Part shown: positions 29,468-40,718 of the stretch, piece by piece
Layout: the number at the start of each line of letters is the position of its first letter
How positions within the stretch are numbered: the stretch's first letter is position 1
Source: Linnemannia elongata
Lineage: Eukaryota > Mortierellomycota > Mortierellomycetes > Mortierellales > Mortierellaceae
Assembly (NCBI GenBank): GCA_036320915.1
Contig: JAXBDG010000016.1
Location: forward strand, 558,001 to 622,000
Length of the DNA stretch: 64,000 bases
Direction: 5' to 3'
Notes under the pieces: model-generated
The model's input: the letters and a program-made list of their open reading frames with translations, nothing else
Database searches by the model: none
What the model was told of the DNA's origin: nothing
Program-made: the position numbers and the translations under genes

Positions 29468-32400
29468 CTAGACCTTGGAGGATGATAAGTTATGTCGACG
29501 CGTGAGGGATTCCGGATGGCAGAGGGAGCCTTTGGCGTGCGCAGGGATTAGCGACTGGAACTTTAAAAAGTCCAATCGCAAAGACTCGTCTGCACAGTCG
29601 ACATTGTAACGACGGAGAAGTGAGAACGGTTCCAACCACCCAAAGTAGTCTCTTTCGACCTCTGCCTTTACCAAAGGGATCAGCGCCATCATTGCCTCGT
29701 AATTCGTGTCGAACTCGGTAACTTTCCAGGCCAACAGCTTGACTAACGCGAGCATAGTCTCGCTGTTGCCCAAAATATCGTCCACGATCGCTTGCTGCTC
29801 TCCATCCTTTTCGTCAATCGGTCCTGTGCTAGGAGTGCGCTCGATCCACCACTTGAGTAGGAATACCAAACCATCATCGGCGCTTCTAATTCTACCGATG
29901 GTGTACAACAACTCCAGCACTTCCTTGCATGACACCTTCCTAGCATCCAGAAAAACTCTTCCAAATATGCTCACTCCATCCTCAGCGCGACGATCCAATG
30001 AAACGTTGAACTCCGGTCGCTCGCCCTCGTTCTGACCGATCTCCGCCTTCAGGTGATACGTCGAAAAGATACTTCTGAAGGTGTTGAGAAAATCCAAAGT
30101 CGAGATTTCGGAGAGGAAGACAATGACAACGGGAGCAGCGCCAAAAGTGGATGAAAGAATGGTTCTGTTCGAAGTGGGATCCTGAAGGTCGAATTGAGTC
30201 ACCGTCCCCATCGTCACGACGCTCCTCAAATAGTCGAAAAAGTTGTTGATCGGCCAGGTAAGCGTGAGATAACTCAAACAGGAAAGCCGTCGATCCGCCA
30301 ACGACAGAATGTCGAGTATCCCCTTGATGCTGTTGCTGTTGCCGACGCTCGCAACTGCGCTCTCGGGTCCAAGCGATACCATCAGTCTCGACATTTGAGG
30401 GCTACGGAAACACTGCGGCCACTGGGATCCTGAGACTTGAAACTCAACTGCCTTTACTTCTCGCAAAGCTTGATTGTCCTGTCCATCGACTTGACTGGAT
30501 CCCTCCAACCGAACCGACATCGCATAGCCGTCGTCTGACTTGATCATCCAGGTTTCCAATCGCTCACCGCTTTCAGCCGTCGTTATCAACATCTCATATA
30601 TGGCATCGATCTCTGTCCTGGTGGGGATAGTGATCTTGAGCTCAGAGAGTAAAGGACTGATGAGGAAAAGCTTCATCAGATCGGTCGATGTCAACATGGC
30701 TGCACGCTCCACCTTCAAGTGAAGATCTCGAAGCGGCAAATCAAGGGTGGTCAGCTCTTTGCTTGTACGTAGCATTCTCTGCCTGAGTCGACGAAGCGGT
30801 CTTCTGGGGTGTATCTGCACCTGATCTTGAAAATAAAGTAAACCCGAAAGCGGACTGGCGAGAGCAGCATCGAGCTCAAGAGTTTCGAGATCGGGGAACT
30901 TCCAGAGAATTTCGTCGATCGTACTCCAGTTTTCGATTTCGTACAGGTGAGTGGGATTCTTGGGGCAAAGCCTTATCTTCTTGACGTTGGGGATGCCACT
31001 CAAATGGATGGGAATCCTGGCGGTAACTTGTAGTGCTACAGAAGCAACAGATCCATCCTCGTCCTTGAAACGAATGGACGCCAAGATCCCGGCGTCCAGC
31101 ATCAATCGAACGTTCGCGAGTTCCTTGAACTTCTGGAATACCGGCTTGAGGAGTGTCGTAGCTTGAAGAAGATTAGAGACCCAGGCGACCTTCAAGTACA
31201 GCGTCGCAAGTTGCGGACAGGACAAAAAGAATGTTTGAAGGGTCACAAGATGTTCCTCTGACAAAAATTGGTCCGTGAGATCGATTTTTTTCAATGGCAT
31301 ATCAACGGGGACCGATGTTTCGCTATCTTTGTTCCTGAGAGTCAAGCTTTGGAGTTCTGGGTTGTCGAGTGAGGCTTCTTGAGCAGCCCTTGCAATTTCC
31401 AAATTAAGATTCGAAGAAAACATCATTCTCAGCGCAGGTAGCTCCCATTGCAACTTTGAGGCTGAACTCTTTGAGCAAGCCACTTCGACAGAGATCGCGC
31501 TATCTACTCCTGACTTGAACCGAATGGATATTGTGTTTTTGTCCTTGTCATGGAGGTATAGCTTTGTCAGAGAGCCATGGGACCAGACTTTTGAGCATGC
31601 AGCCTTGAAAGCGGAGATGGGATCGGAGACCGTGAGTGAAAGCTCCAAAAGCGACGGGCTGGCCAGGAGGATATTCTTGATGAAAGGATCCTCAACTGTT
31701 AGCACTGAGTGTTTGGTCAGATCGAGAGACATGATTGGCAGGCTGTAAGCGGTGCCAATACTCGCTCGATCGGAATGCCAGATCTTGACCTTCTGCAGTG
31801 CCTTGTGGCTTGACGCTGCTGTCAAGGCAACGGCCAGTACGTTAAGATGCTGAGAGAAACTGCACGACAGTTCCAATCGTCCTAGAGCCGCGAATGTTTC
31901 GACAGGTTTCTTGATCTGAGCTCCGAACAAGGTAGAACTATAACCGACTGAGATCTGCAATTCCGTGACTGATGAAAGTCGAGCAATGTCGGACTCGCCA
32001 AAGGACGTCGCGGTGAGACGCAGGGTGACTTTATCTATGCCACTCCAATCCAGCCTAAGTTCTTCTAAAAGACTATTCGGTCGTATGCGCATGATCCAGG
32101 AAGTGTACTCGTCGCCTTTTAGGACCGGGGCCGACGCGGAGGTTCTGGATAGTCCGGGCCCGAGTGCTTCGTATAAAGCAAGCACTGCGCCTTCGACACC
32201 GCTTGTTCCCCCTCCCTCACGTCTCGATCGCATGAATCCCGACGCCTTGCCCTCGACAGTTTCGTCATGCTCTGGAGAAACAACGCCCTGTCCGACAGAA
32301 TCCACAATAAGGTCCGCAATGCTCTTGACCTGACCCGGAAGCGTTGGGAATCGGAAGAGGTCGACCTCGCAGCAATAACGCAAAACATAAATGGCGATTT

Positions 32401-35400
32401 CCGCGGCTTTGCTGATGTCGACGCCGACAATGTCCACTCTGTCCACATCCACTGTGGGCAAGAAGAAAACGCTGTCAAATTTCGCTTGAGAAACTTCCTG
32501 GATAACGGTCAGGGCGTTCTTTGATGATCCACTCTCAAGAGAAAACACCGCTGTGGGTCCATCCGCCAAATTGAGAGATAAAGTCGTCAGCGGTCGCCGT
32601 TCCTGAAGAATAAAGTTGTAGATGCGAACGGCGGCATTGACAGACTTGACGGACAGGCAGAGTTGCTGAAGCTCCTGGTTGGTTCGAAAAACGCGTTCCA
32701 TGATTTCGAGATCCTCGTCGCCAAGTACATGTGTTGTAATGTCGAGAGTCATGAGTGGTAGCGCCAACACCTTTTTCTCTACGGACGAATCGGCGCCGAA
32801 AGTGGTAAGGACGACTTGGCACGGAAAAGATGTCTTACGGAAAGCATGGCTCAGTTCGTCGATCACCTTCAAGACATGAACGTTAAACAATCTGATATTG
32901 AGTTTTGAGAGGTGCTGGAAATGCGTAAAGACTGATGTGGCGAGTTTCTGGATCTGCGAATCTTTCAGTCTTGACCGAATACTCAACTCCGTCACCATCG
33001 GGAAGGACAAGAGCGGATTAACATCAGACTCGGAGGTATGTAGCACGATCGACTGGACGTCACCGGTGCCGACGATGAACTGGATTGACATCCGCGATGC
33101 TACCGTCGCTAGCTGGACATGAGAAAGATGCTTGTACTCCTTTGCCGCTGAATTGACCATATTGAACGCCTCCAAGAGGGAAGGGATCGACAGCGCTACT
33201 CGGGACAGTGTTGGAGCCGAGCGGAGCAAATTCTTGAGCGAAGAAAATTGCTCTTTCGAAATAGTGTGACTAAGACGAAATTCCTGCAAAGGGAAACTGA
33301 ATTCTTTCACGACTTTGTCCGACACACTCCAGAAAAGAAGTTGCGTAAGCTTCGGGAAGCGGGTTGTCGACTCGTGGACGTAATGTAAGGCATCAAGGAC
33401 GTGCTCTAGTTTATACTCGAACTCCAGTACCTTGAGGTGACTGAACTCTCTGGTTGCATCCTTTGATAGGTCTCTCAGGCGGTCTAAACTCTTGCCGCCG
33501 AGTAGAGTCAGCTTGGACGCCTGCAATTCGACGAAGGATCTGAGTGCGTCGAAGTCGCCGACGTGCAGAACTACCGAGTTGGATCCATCCTGACCAAGCT
33601 CGAACCGGACCGAAGCTAAGGATCGATCCGCCCGCGAAAGTGTAAAGGTTGATATCGAACTGTGGGTGACGTTTGACGGTGCTGCGGTTGTTCCTTGCAT
33701 CTCTGTCGATGTCTCCGTTTCCGTTCCCGCGTCATCGACTGAGGCGACCAATAGGACCATTTTCGAGAACATACTCCGCCTATGCGCCATCTCGAGTTCC
33801 AAGAATTCGATTTTGCTATTGTCGGGATCGGTTTGTGCTGCGCCTGCTCCCCTTGCAGCAGTCTCCTCCATGGTAACAGCCTCTGCATCCTTCATCGGAT
33901 GAGAATATATATCGGTCACTCTCCGTAAGGCTAGTAAGACACCTGCGCCACCATCTGGTAGTTGAGCGACCGTAATCATCTTGAGATCTCTCCAGTGTTT
34001 GATAAGCTCCGGCATGAGCTGGGAAAGATAGAGCTGAGGGTTTTTGGCCAGCAACTGCACTGAGGTCACCATCGGCAGCTTCTTCAGCTCCGAAGACCAT
34101 TTCTCAACCTTCAGAGCAATACCGCTAATCTTGTCAGATCCTTTCTCAAACTGCACCAACGCCGCTGTCCCGTCCTTCAGCCGTATCTCTAGGGTCGAAA
34201 GGGTCTTGTGCTCCACAGCCAAAGGTCTTAACAGATCGAATGCTGTGACGATGTCTTTGACCACGATCGCAAGTCGCTCTAGTCCCGAACTTCCGCGAAC
34301 CAAGTTCTCTAGCCTGGCAAAGTTATCGGTCGTATAGATTACCTCGTCCAGATCAAAGTCCCGAAGGCGGAACGTCGTGGTCTTGAAGGTGTCTTTGGTC
34401 GGCGATAAGAAGCTGGTAATGTTCTTGAGGGTCAGGGAGAGGATTTTTGGGTGGGCCATGATGTCAATAATTGGCTCGGAACGGTGGTTAAAAGTAAACG
34501 TATCTCGCTTAGGACTTGCGTTATTGCAGAAATCCAGTACCAAGCGCGAGATGTTCGACCGCATCAGGGCCTGCTTGAATCCCTGTAACTCGTCAAAGCC
34601 AACATTCCAGTCCAGTTTCAGCTCCAGCTCATGTACAAACTTGGTCGAAGGCATCGTGTCGTAAAACTGCTTGGCTAGGGTAAACGATGCGAAGTGCATA
34701 GTGACTCGTCCTATGTGCTGGTCGTATTTTCCTCCATTTTCCTGCACAGCCTTATTGAACGTCTCAACTGCTGATGATCCGTAGCTCTCTCTGTAGTGAT
34801 CGAGGCAGACCCACTTGACATGACCCTTGGGCGTCACCGTCCTGTAAAGGTTACCCAATACCATACCAACGTCACTTCCTTCCAAAAACGATGCTAGGTT
34901 CCGCAGGTCCGCTCCCTCCAGTCCTTCGAGCTTCCCAATCGAGGTCGAGTTCACCTGTGCTGTTGTCGAATCGGCGTTCCCGAAGTCACGCGAACGTTGC
35001 TCCTGGGCCTTGGTTAAATCTTTCAAGTAATCGATCGCGGAATCGACCTTGGGGATGAACTCTTTCTTCGCCATATTCAATCCATCCACAATGTAATCTA
35101 GTCCTCCCACAACGTTCAGGGAGTCAAGTCCCTTTGCAACCATTCCTGCCGCTGTGACCCCGTACTTGAGCACCTGGAGGAGGGTCAGCACATAGGAGCC
35201 GTACTTGCGGAAGAACTCGTTGGGCCGGTCCAGGTCGTAGCCTTCATGGCGGGCAAGGTGGATGTGGTGGGATAGAGCGCTAGGAGATCCATCGACTCGC
35301 TGGGTATGTTCACCACACTCGCAAAGGAAATAGAGCCGGAACCGGTTGACGAAGACGGTGCCAATTTTCTCTCGCGCGGTGATAATGTTGCCCTTCGGTA

Positions 35401-37303
35401 AGACGATGAACAATCGAGGGATCGGAAACTCGTGAAGCTCGTAGGTTTGGTTGAGAATAGCTGACGCCTTGTTCATAATTTTCGCCAACTTCGTCATCAC
35501 ACGCTGGTTAATGACTGCTTGTTTTTGTTGAAGTTTTAGGATCTTTTGGATATTCTTGTCCGCCTCTTCCGCCATCTTGTGGATTTGGGTTTGGAGCTCC
35601 GAGTTTTTGGCGACCTCGGACTGGAGACTCTCATGGTACAGGGCCATCTGCTGTTTGATCGACTCCGCCTGTTCTCGGACAGCCTGGGCCTGAGCATGCT
35701 GCCCCTGAGCTATGAGTTGTTCACAGGACTCGACCTTTGACTCAATTTGTTGGAGATAGTCGAGTGTCTGCACGATGGAATCTGGTCGCTCAGATCTGGC
35801 GACAAGGATCCTGAATGCATTAGAATGGGTAGACGGGTTCAAGTTTGGACAGTGAGAGTTATCGTTGAAGTCTGTAGTAATGGCTTCTATGTGTTCTTGT
35901 GTCGGAAGGTGGTGACAGAGCGATGGAGAAAATGATCCTGTCAAGTCGAGCGACTCCATGCTGTCCTCGATGTCGTTAGCCCTATTGTTGGCAGCATATA
36001 TACGTGTTATTTGACTGTCCCAGCAATCGTTCATTACTATCATTCGTGATGACCTGTCCTAGTACCTGCTGTTGTAAAGTCTAGGCCGACTGCTTAAATG
36101 CGAAGTGGTACGAAATGAGATGCCCTCACGGCTTGCTGCATCCCGTGGCCCTGTGGTCGACGCAGATCTATTGAGTGGGATTGCGAGCAGTTAGTAGAGA
36201 GTATAAAATGTCTTTCGCGATTCTTCTTCAGCTATAATAATCGCCTTTCATACCGTCGAAGTCTCCCAGTCGCAGCAGTCGTTGACCCGTACTGGGCTTC
36301 TTGTTGACGACTGTACTGTCCTGAGTGACTAGAAGATCGTTTGTGACGACCCTGTATCGACCTATGGCTACCACTATGACCAATTTCATAAATCGATAGT
36401 CAGCAATTTTCAACACAATATTTTTTGCGCGTCAAGAGTTACCGTAGAATAACACATACCGAGATTGGTACTCAAGGTTGACGCCGAAGGTCACGACATT
36501 ATTCTCGGAATGAGTTGGTGCGTCTGGAGGGGACATAAAGTAGCCCTGATCCCTTAGCGCTCTGAAATACATACAAGAATAAGGATGAATACTTGTTTGC
36601 AGATGGAAAAGTAGTAGCATTGAAGATACAAACACCGAAAGAAAATGAGCACATACCGCGCGTTTGTGTACTGATTCGACATGGTGCTGTCAACTGTCGA
36701 GAGAGATGAGACGGTGCTCTCTGTTCGACTGCGCGAAGAGGAAGAGGACCTAGTTTGCACAAACAACCAGTGAATGCGGATGTCAATTAATCCCGTCCAA
36801 TCCAGCGGGTTCTTTGCGAGTCCGTGTGGGAAACAATTAAGAGAGAAGAAAGACGTACTCCTGCATATATGCGTCGGAAAAGGTCATGCTTTCGATTGTG
36901 GATGGTGAATACTCACTTTCCACCCTAATTGGGATCTTGTCGCCCTTGACTTCCAGCACTTTATCTTGGCGGTATTCAATGCACAGTGGCCAGAGCCTAT
37001 CTCTACAAGTGGCACATTAACAGTATGTAGCAATTAGCGTCAGAACTCTCCCTCTTCTACAACATCTCGAATGAGGTCAATGTGGAGCAAAGTGTCTCAC
37101 CTTCCTCCGCTGTCAAGGTCTCTTGCAGGAGAGATAACATCGTAACCTAGCATGATTACGATGTTACAAAGACCGGGAAAAGCTCCGGTAATGTCCTCCC
37201 AATATATGACATAGCGACCGGAATCTCCGTGAAGACAGACTTGGATAGCGACAACTTGTTTGTTTGGTCCTACAAATCTCTGGCGTTTTTCTTCTGTGAC
37301 CAT
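29468..37303 (-). CDS. giant modular repeat protein (2,391 residues)
   Basis: Six exons (37303-37101, 37002-36859, 36749-36657, 36561-36460, 36373-36254, 35981-29468) join in frame to 2,391 residues; every donor is GT and every acceptor AG. N-terminus (about residues 1-115): a small fold starting KRQRFVGPNKQVVAIQ and YVIYWEDI, of the kind placed at the front of large Mortierella proteins. A Ser-rich linker follows. A coiled coil at about 295-390 has many Gln and Glu. A conserved central region at about 410-480 includes LFIVLPKG, FRLYFLCECGEHTQ and HLARHEGYDLDRP. VKWVCLDHYRES follows at about 605. The remainder is LRR-like, with a recurring module (hydrophobic strand, DLT-type turn, helix with SPxLxxLxL, then SIRFxxG strand) beginning near 760, 1120, 1295, 1635, 1780 and 1970. 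No NTPase P-loop was found. Function unknown; a scaffold or recognition role is inference. It lies inside the F-box cluster, same strand. Confidence 0.78.
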
Positions 37304-38388
37304 GGTGACGATGGGAAAGTATCGGAATAGGAGATAAATGGATTGAAGACACGGATGAATAATGAACGGGAAAAAGAGTTGCAAGGACAATTATTGGACT
37401 GAAAATAGAAAGGGGGGAAAGCAAAACAGGGTTTGTGTTGGATTCTTTTTTTTTTGTTTTTTCTTGTTTGCTGTAGGCGTTATTGTTGCGAGAGGTAGTA
37501 TTGTTTGAAGGTAAATGGAGAGATGAATGACGGTGCAGATGTTGGGGAATGAGAGTTAAGAGCGAACGAATGATTGGGGCAAATGAGGTGGGGAGTAAAG
37601 ATGAAGTGGAAGGGAGTAATGTGCGCGATGAGAAAGTTGTAGAAGGGAAGCACTGAGAGAACAGAAGGGGGCAGGGGCGAGGAAAGGGAGGGGAGAGTCC
37701 AAAGAAAAGAAAGAGAGGAGTAGAAGCGAGTGGGAAAATAACTGACGGGTGAGAGGAGAAAATGGCGCAGGCGTAAAATGGAGTAGCATACATGTCCATC
37801 CTATCTCTTGCTCTCAGTTTTTTTCTGGTTCTTCTTTACCTTGGATGTGAATACAAAAAAATCGTATCAGAAGAGAACAAGCATGCATGTTCTACCTCCA
37901 ATGGTCAGTTCAGAGCTTTCGCACCTGAATGAGCAGCATTGTCCCCACCCCAATCTGCCTCTTTCCTTGCTTCATTCTGCTCTCTTTCATCACATCAAAT
38001 CAGGTACAGTACTTTCATAGGGAAGGGACCATTTAAATAAATTTTGGTGATGACTGACGGGCTATTTATTTTATTTTCTCCTTTGTTCTGTGCAGTTTCC
38101 CCTCACTAAGGTGTTCATTCGAGCTGCGAGTGGAATAAAAGGAAGTCGTTGTTGCCTTGATATGTGTAGTCCTTCTACAGCAACCCTTATTTTGTTTTGA
38201 TCAGTGAGCGACACAAATAAGGTTATCAGTGATGGGTAATGGTACCTGCATGGAGGGGATCGACCTTCTATATTGGATTATCAATCTTTTCAAGGGTGAG
38301 AAAGAGAATCTCATAGATATATGCACTCCCTTTTCGCCGCTCGAAAAAAAAAAAATCAATACCATCAAGTATGATACGCTATTTACTT
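37304..38388. other. long intergenic region
   Basis: Immediately upstream of the giant gene is a purine-rich (on plus) leader of about 400 bases. Beyond it are short frames of low complexity and an A run at about 38346-38356. A 38-codon frame at 37880-38010 resembles sequence near 29020. No supported gene. Confidence 0.4.
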
Positions 38389-40275
38389 CTATTCTGAATA
38401 AAAAAAAGACCCAATACCTTTAGGATGAGCTTCCATCCACTCATCCACAGCAGCCTTGATCTCCACACCATCCACATCATCACCAGCCCACCTACGCTCC
38501 GAATCCAACCCCCTAATCTCCCTCAACCGTGGCCAATTCCCATGCATCCATTCCAATTCTTCAACCCCAATATCATGTGCCATCATCCTCACATCCAAAA
38601 CCTCCAGCTTCTTCAACCCTCCCAATAACTCCAGTCCACTCTTTAAAGAAAATGAAAGCGAAAAGTAGTTGAACAACTGGATCTGATAACCCCACATGAT
38701 TTGCTCCAACGCAACCGAATCCGCCGTTGAAGAATCCAAACCATGCTGGGCTAGCATAGCCGGACTGAAACTCGTCACACCCAAGACCAACTCCTTCAGC
38801 CCCGTCATTCTGCCGAGTTGCATATAAACCCACCGCTGGACCTGATAACTCGTAGGCGCATCCGGAAATACATCTCTATCCAGAGGAAACTGCCCATTCC
38901 GATAGTAACAAACATCCGGTCGAGGAACACCATCAATCCGAAGCTGGAAGTACTCCACCAAAGGTCCCAGTGCCCAAGACCGATCCCTGTCTCCCTCGAC
39001 ATGCTCGACGAAAGCATCATATGCAATGATAGTGAGATGGGATGTATGCACTTCTCTCCGCCCGTCAGCAACGCCCTCAAGTCGTCGCAAGTTCCTGGCT
39101 GAGCAAAGAAGGTCCAAAACAACATTCGCTTCAAGTCTTATGGCCCCCTCGATCCGAAGCACCTCCAATGTCTCGATATGCTCCAATAACACCTCAAGTT
39201 CTGCCCTCCCAAATGAGAACATGCTTGGTAATCGCAACTCTCTCCACCCCAACTTGGATGCCTTCAACAAGGTTGCAATCCCCAGCTCGTGCTCAAAATA
39301 GCCAACCTCGTTCAACTCCAAACATCTCAACTTGGGACACGCAACCTCAAGAAACCACGGTATGGCCAGTGCGGCCAGAGGGTCCACCCGATCGAGTCGA
39401 ATCCTCTCCAGGTTGACACACCGAACCAAGAACGCCAGCCGGTCCTCTGTAATAATCGCATCCCCAGCTCCTGTGAAATCCAGCTCCGTTAGCGTAAGAA
39501 AAGGTCCCAGATCCTGATGAATTTGCATCGCTTCTCGGTATTTTGTCACCTGCCTGTCATGATCGTAGGGCGTTCCGCGAAAGAAATCATCTCGCTGCTG
39601 TGCACCAAGGAACGAGATCTCTAGCCGTTGCAGGCAAGCGGTAGGCGCGGATGCCATGACCTTGACGAATTCGTCCGGTCCGTCTTTCATGCGGAAGCAG
39701 CCCTCGTCCAGGCTCAAAGTACGCAGGTTCCTGTTCATGAAGAGGAGGCGTTGTGTCACGATGGTGGCAAACGCAGACCGGTCTGAAGGTTCTGTTTCCG
39801 AAATTTTAGGAGCAATAACGGCAGGGCGGTCGTCATTCTGGAAGGAAGAGGGAGAAGGTGAGGACATTGAGAATTCGAGTCGTGGCGGCGGTGTTGTCGG
39901 TGGTTGTACTATTTCTTCCTTTCTGAGGCAGAGGATCAAGGATTGGATGTTGGACGTATGTTGTCTGCACTGCGTGGCCAAGAAGTAAGCGAACGCTGGA
40001 TCGGTGGTCTCCACAACACAGATATGATGATTGTTCATTGCAAGGGCGTCACGACTTTCCTTGGACCTAAATCGGTCGTACATAGCCTCGTTGACGACGC
40101 GAACAACTCTCCAGAGGGAAGGTATGAGGGTGTCGCGCCATTCTTTACAAAGACAGAGACAGACTGCGAGTTCTTCTGGGGTGAGGTAGGAGGAGATGAG
40201 GTCGATAATCTCCTGGGGGAAGGATGAGAGTGTCGATATTTGGTGAAAGGACCTTTGAGTTGTATGAGTTGACAT
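38389..40275 (-). CDS. F-box/leucine-rich-repeat protein 2
   Basis: Single exon, 628 residues. F-box at residues about 14-56: SSFPQEIIDLISSYL, then LCLCKEWRDTLIPSLW. Degenerate LRRs follow, including LRTLSLDEGCF, LERIRLDRV and LRRLEGVADG. The family end reads LEVLDVRMMAHDIGVEELEW, HGNWPRLREIRGLD and HPKGIGSFF. The start is the first ATG, with the same distance to the F-box as in its paralogues. No introns or frame breaks. It presumably provides substrate choice to an SCF ubiquitin ligase. It diverges from its neighbours mostly in the LRR surfaces, as expected if the copies have different targets (inference). Confidence 0.82.
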   Translation of the reverse strand: MSTHTTQRSFHQISTLSSFPQEIIDLISSYLTPEELAVCLCLCKEWRDTLIPSLWRVVRVVNEAMYDRFRSKESRDALAMNNHHICVVETTDPAFAYFLATQCRQHTSNIQSLILCLRKEEIVQPPTTPPPRLEFSMSSPSPSSFQNDDRPAVIAPKISETEPSDRSAFATIVTQRLLFMNRNLRTLSLDEGCFRMKDGPDEFVKVMASAPTACLQRLEISFLGAQQRDDFFRGTPYDHDRQVTKYREAMQIHQDLGPFLTLTELDFTGAGDAIITEDRLAFLVRCVNLERIRLDRVDPLAALAIPWFLEVACPKLRCLELNEVGYFEHELGIATLLKASKLGWRELRLPSMFSFGRAELEVLLEHIETLEVLRIEGAIRLEANVVLDLLCSARNLRRLEGVADGRREVHTSHLTIIAYDAFVEHVEGDRDRSWALGPLVEYFQLRIDGVPRPDVCYYRNGQFPLDRDVFPDAPTSYQVQRWVYMQLGRMTGLKELVLGVTSFSPAMLAQHGLDSSTADSVALEQIMWGYQIQLFNYFSLSFSLKSGLELLGGLKKLEVLDVRMMAHDIGVEELEWMHGNWPRLREIRGLDSERRWAGDDVDGVEIKAAVDEWMEAHPKGIGSFFYSE

Positions 40276-40718
40276 TATTTATGAATGCGGAGAAGAGGAG
40301 GAGGGGGGGGGGAATGGAAGGATGAAGGAAGGAAGGAAGGAAAGGAGAGAAAAGAAAGGTGGAGGAGGCTGACAACGAAAATTGGACGAACACTAAAGGG
40401 AGAAGACGCCGCAATTTTGTCTCTATCATCATGTGGCATGCACGCACGAACCCAATACTATTTGGTTGCAAGTGAACATATCGGGAAAGGGGGAGAGCGA
40501 GAGAAATCGTGGCTCAATGGTGATAGTAAAGAGTTGGTGATTGGAACGGAACGAAGAAGAAAGTGAAGTGAAGTGAGAGGGATAACACGAAGAGTTCATC
40601 TGCCAGCAAAAAGTGCGATCGCTTGTTCTTGCTTAAAGAAAAAGGGCTAGAAGCAAACTATCCTACGGCTATCAAACTGACAAAGCCAATGACACAAAGC
40701 GCTCTTTCGTTTTCCATA
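40276..40718. other. intergenic region between F-box genes
   Basis: Leader of the F-box gene to the left (CT-rich on the minus strand, with GGAAGGAAGGAAGGAAAGGA at about 40325-40344) and 3' flank of the one to the right. No gene. Confidence 0.45.

Noticed and set aside
37164..37799. 211-codon minus-strand frame upstream of the giant gene
   Set aside because: Low-complexity Ser/Leu/Pro reading of the CT-rich leader; it overlaps exon 1 in another frame.
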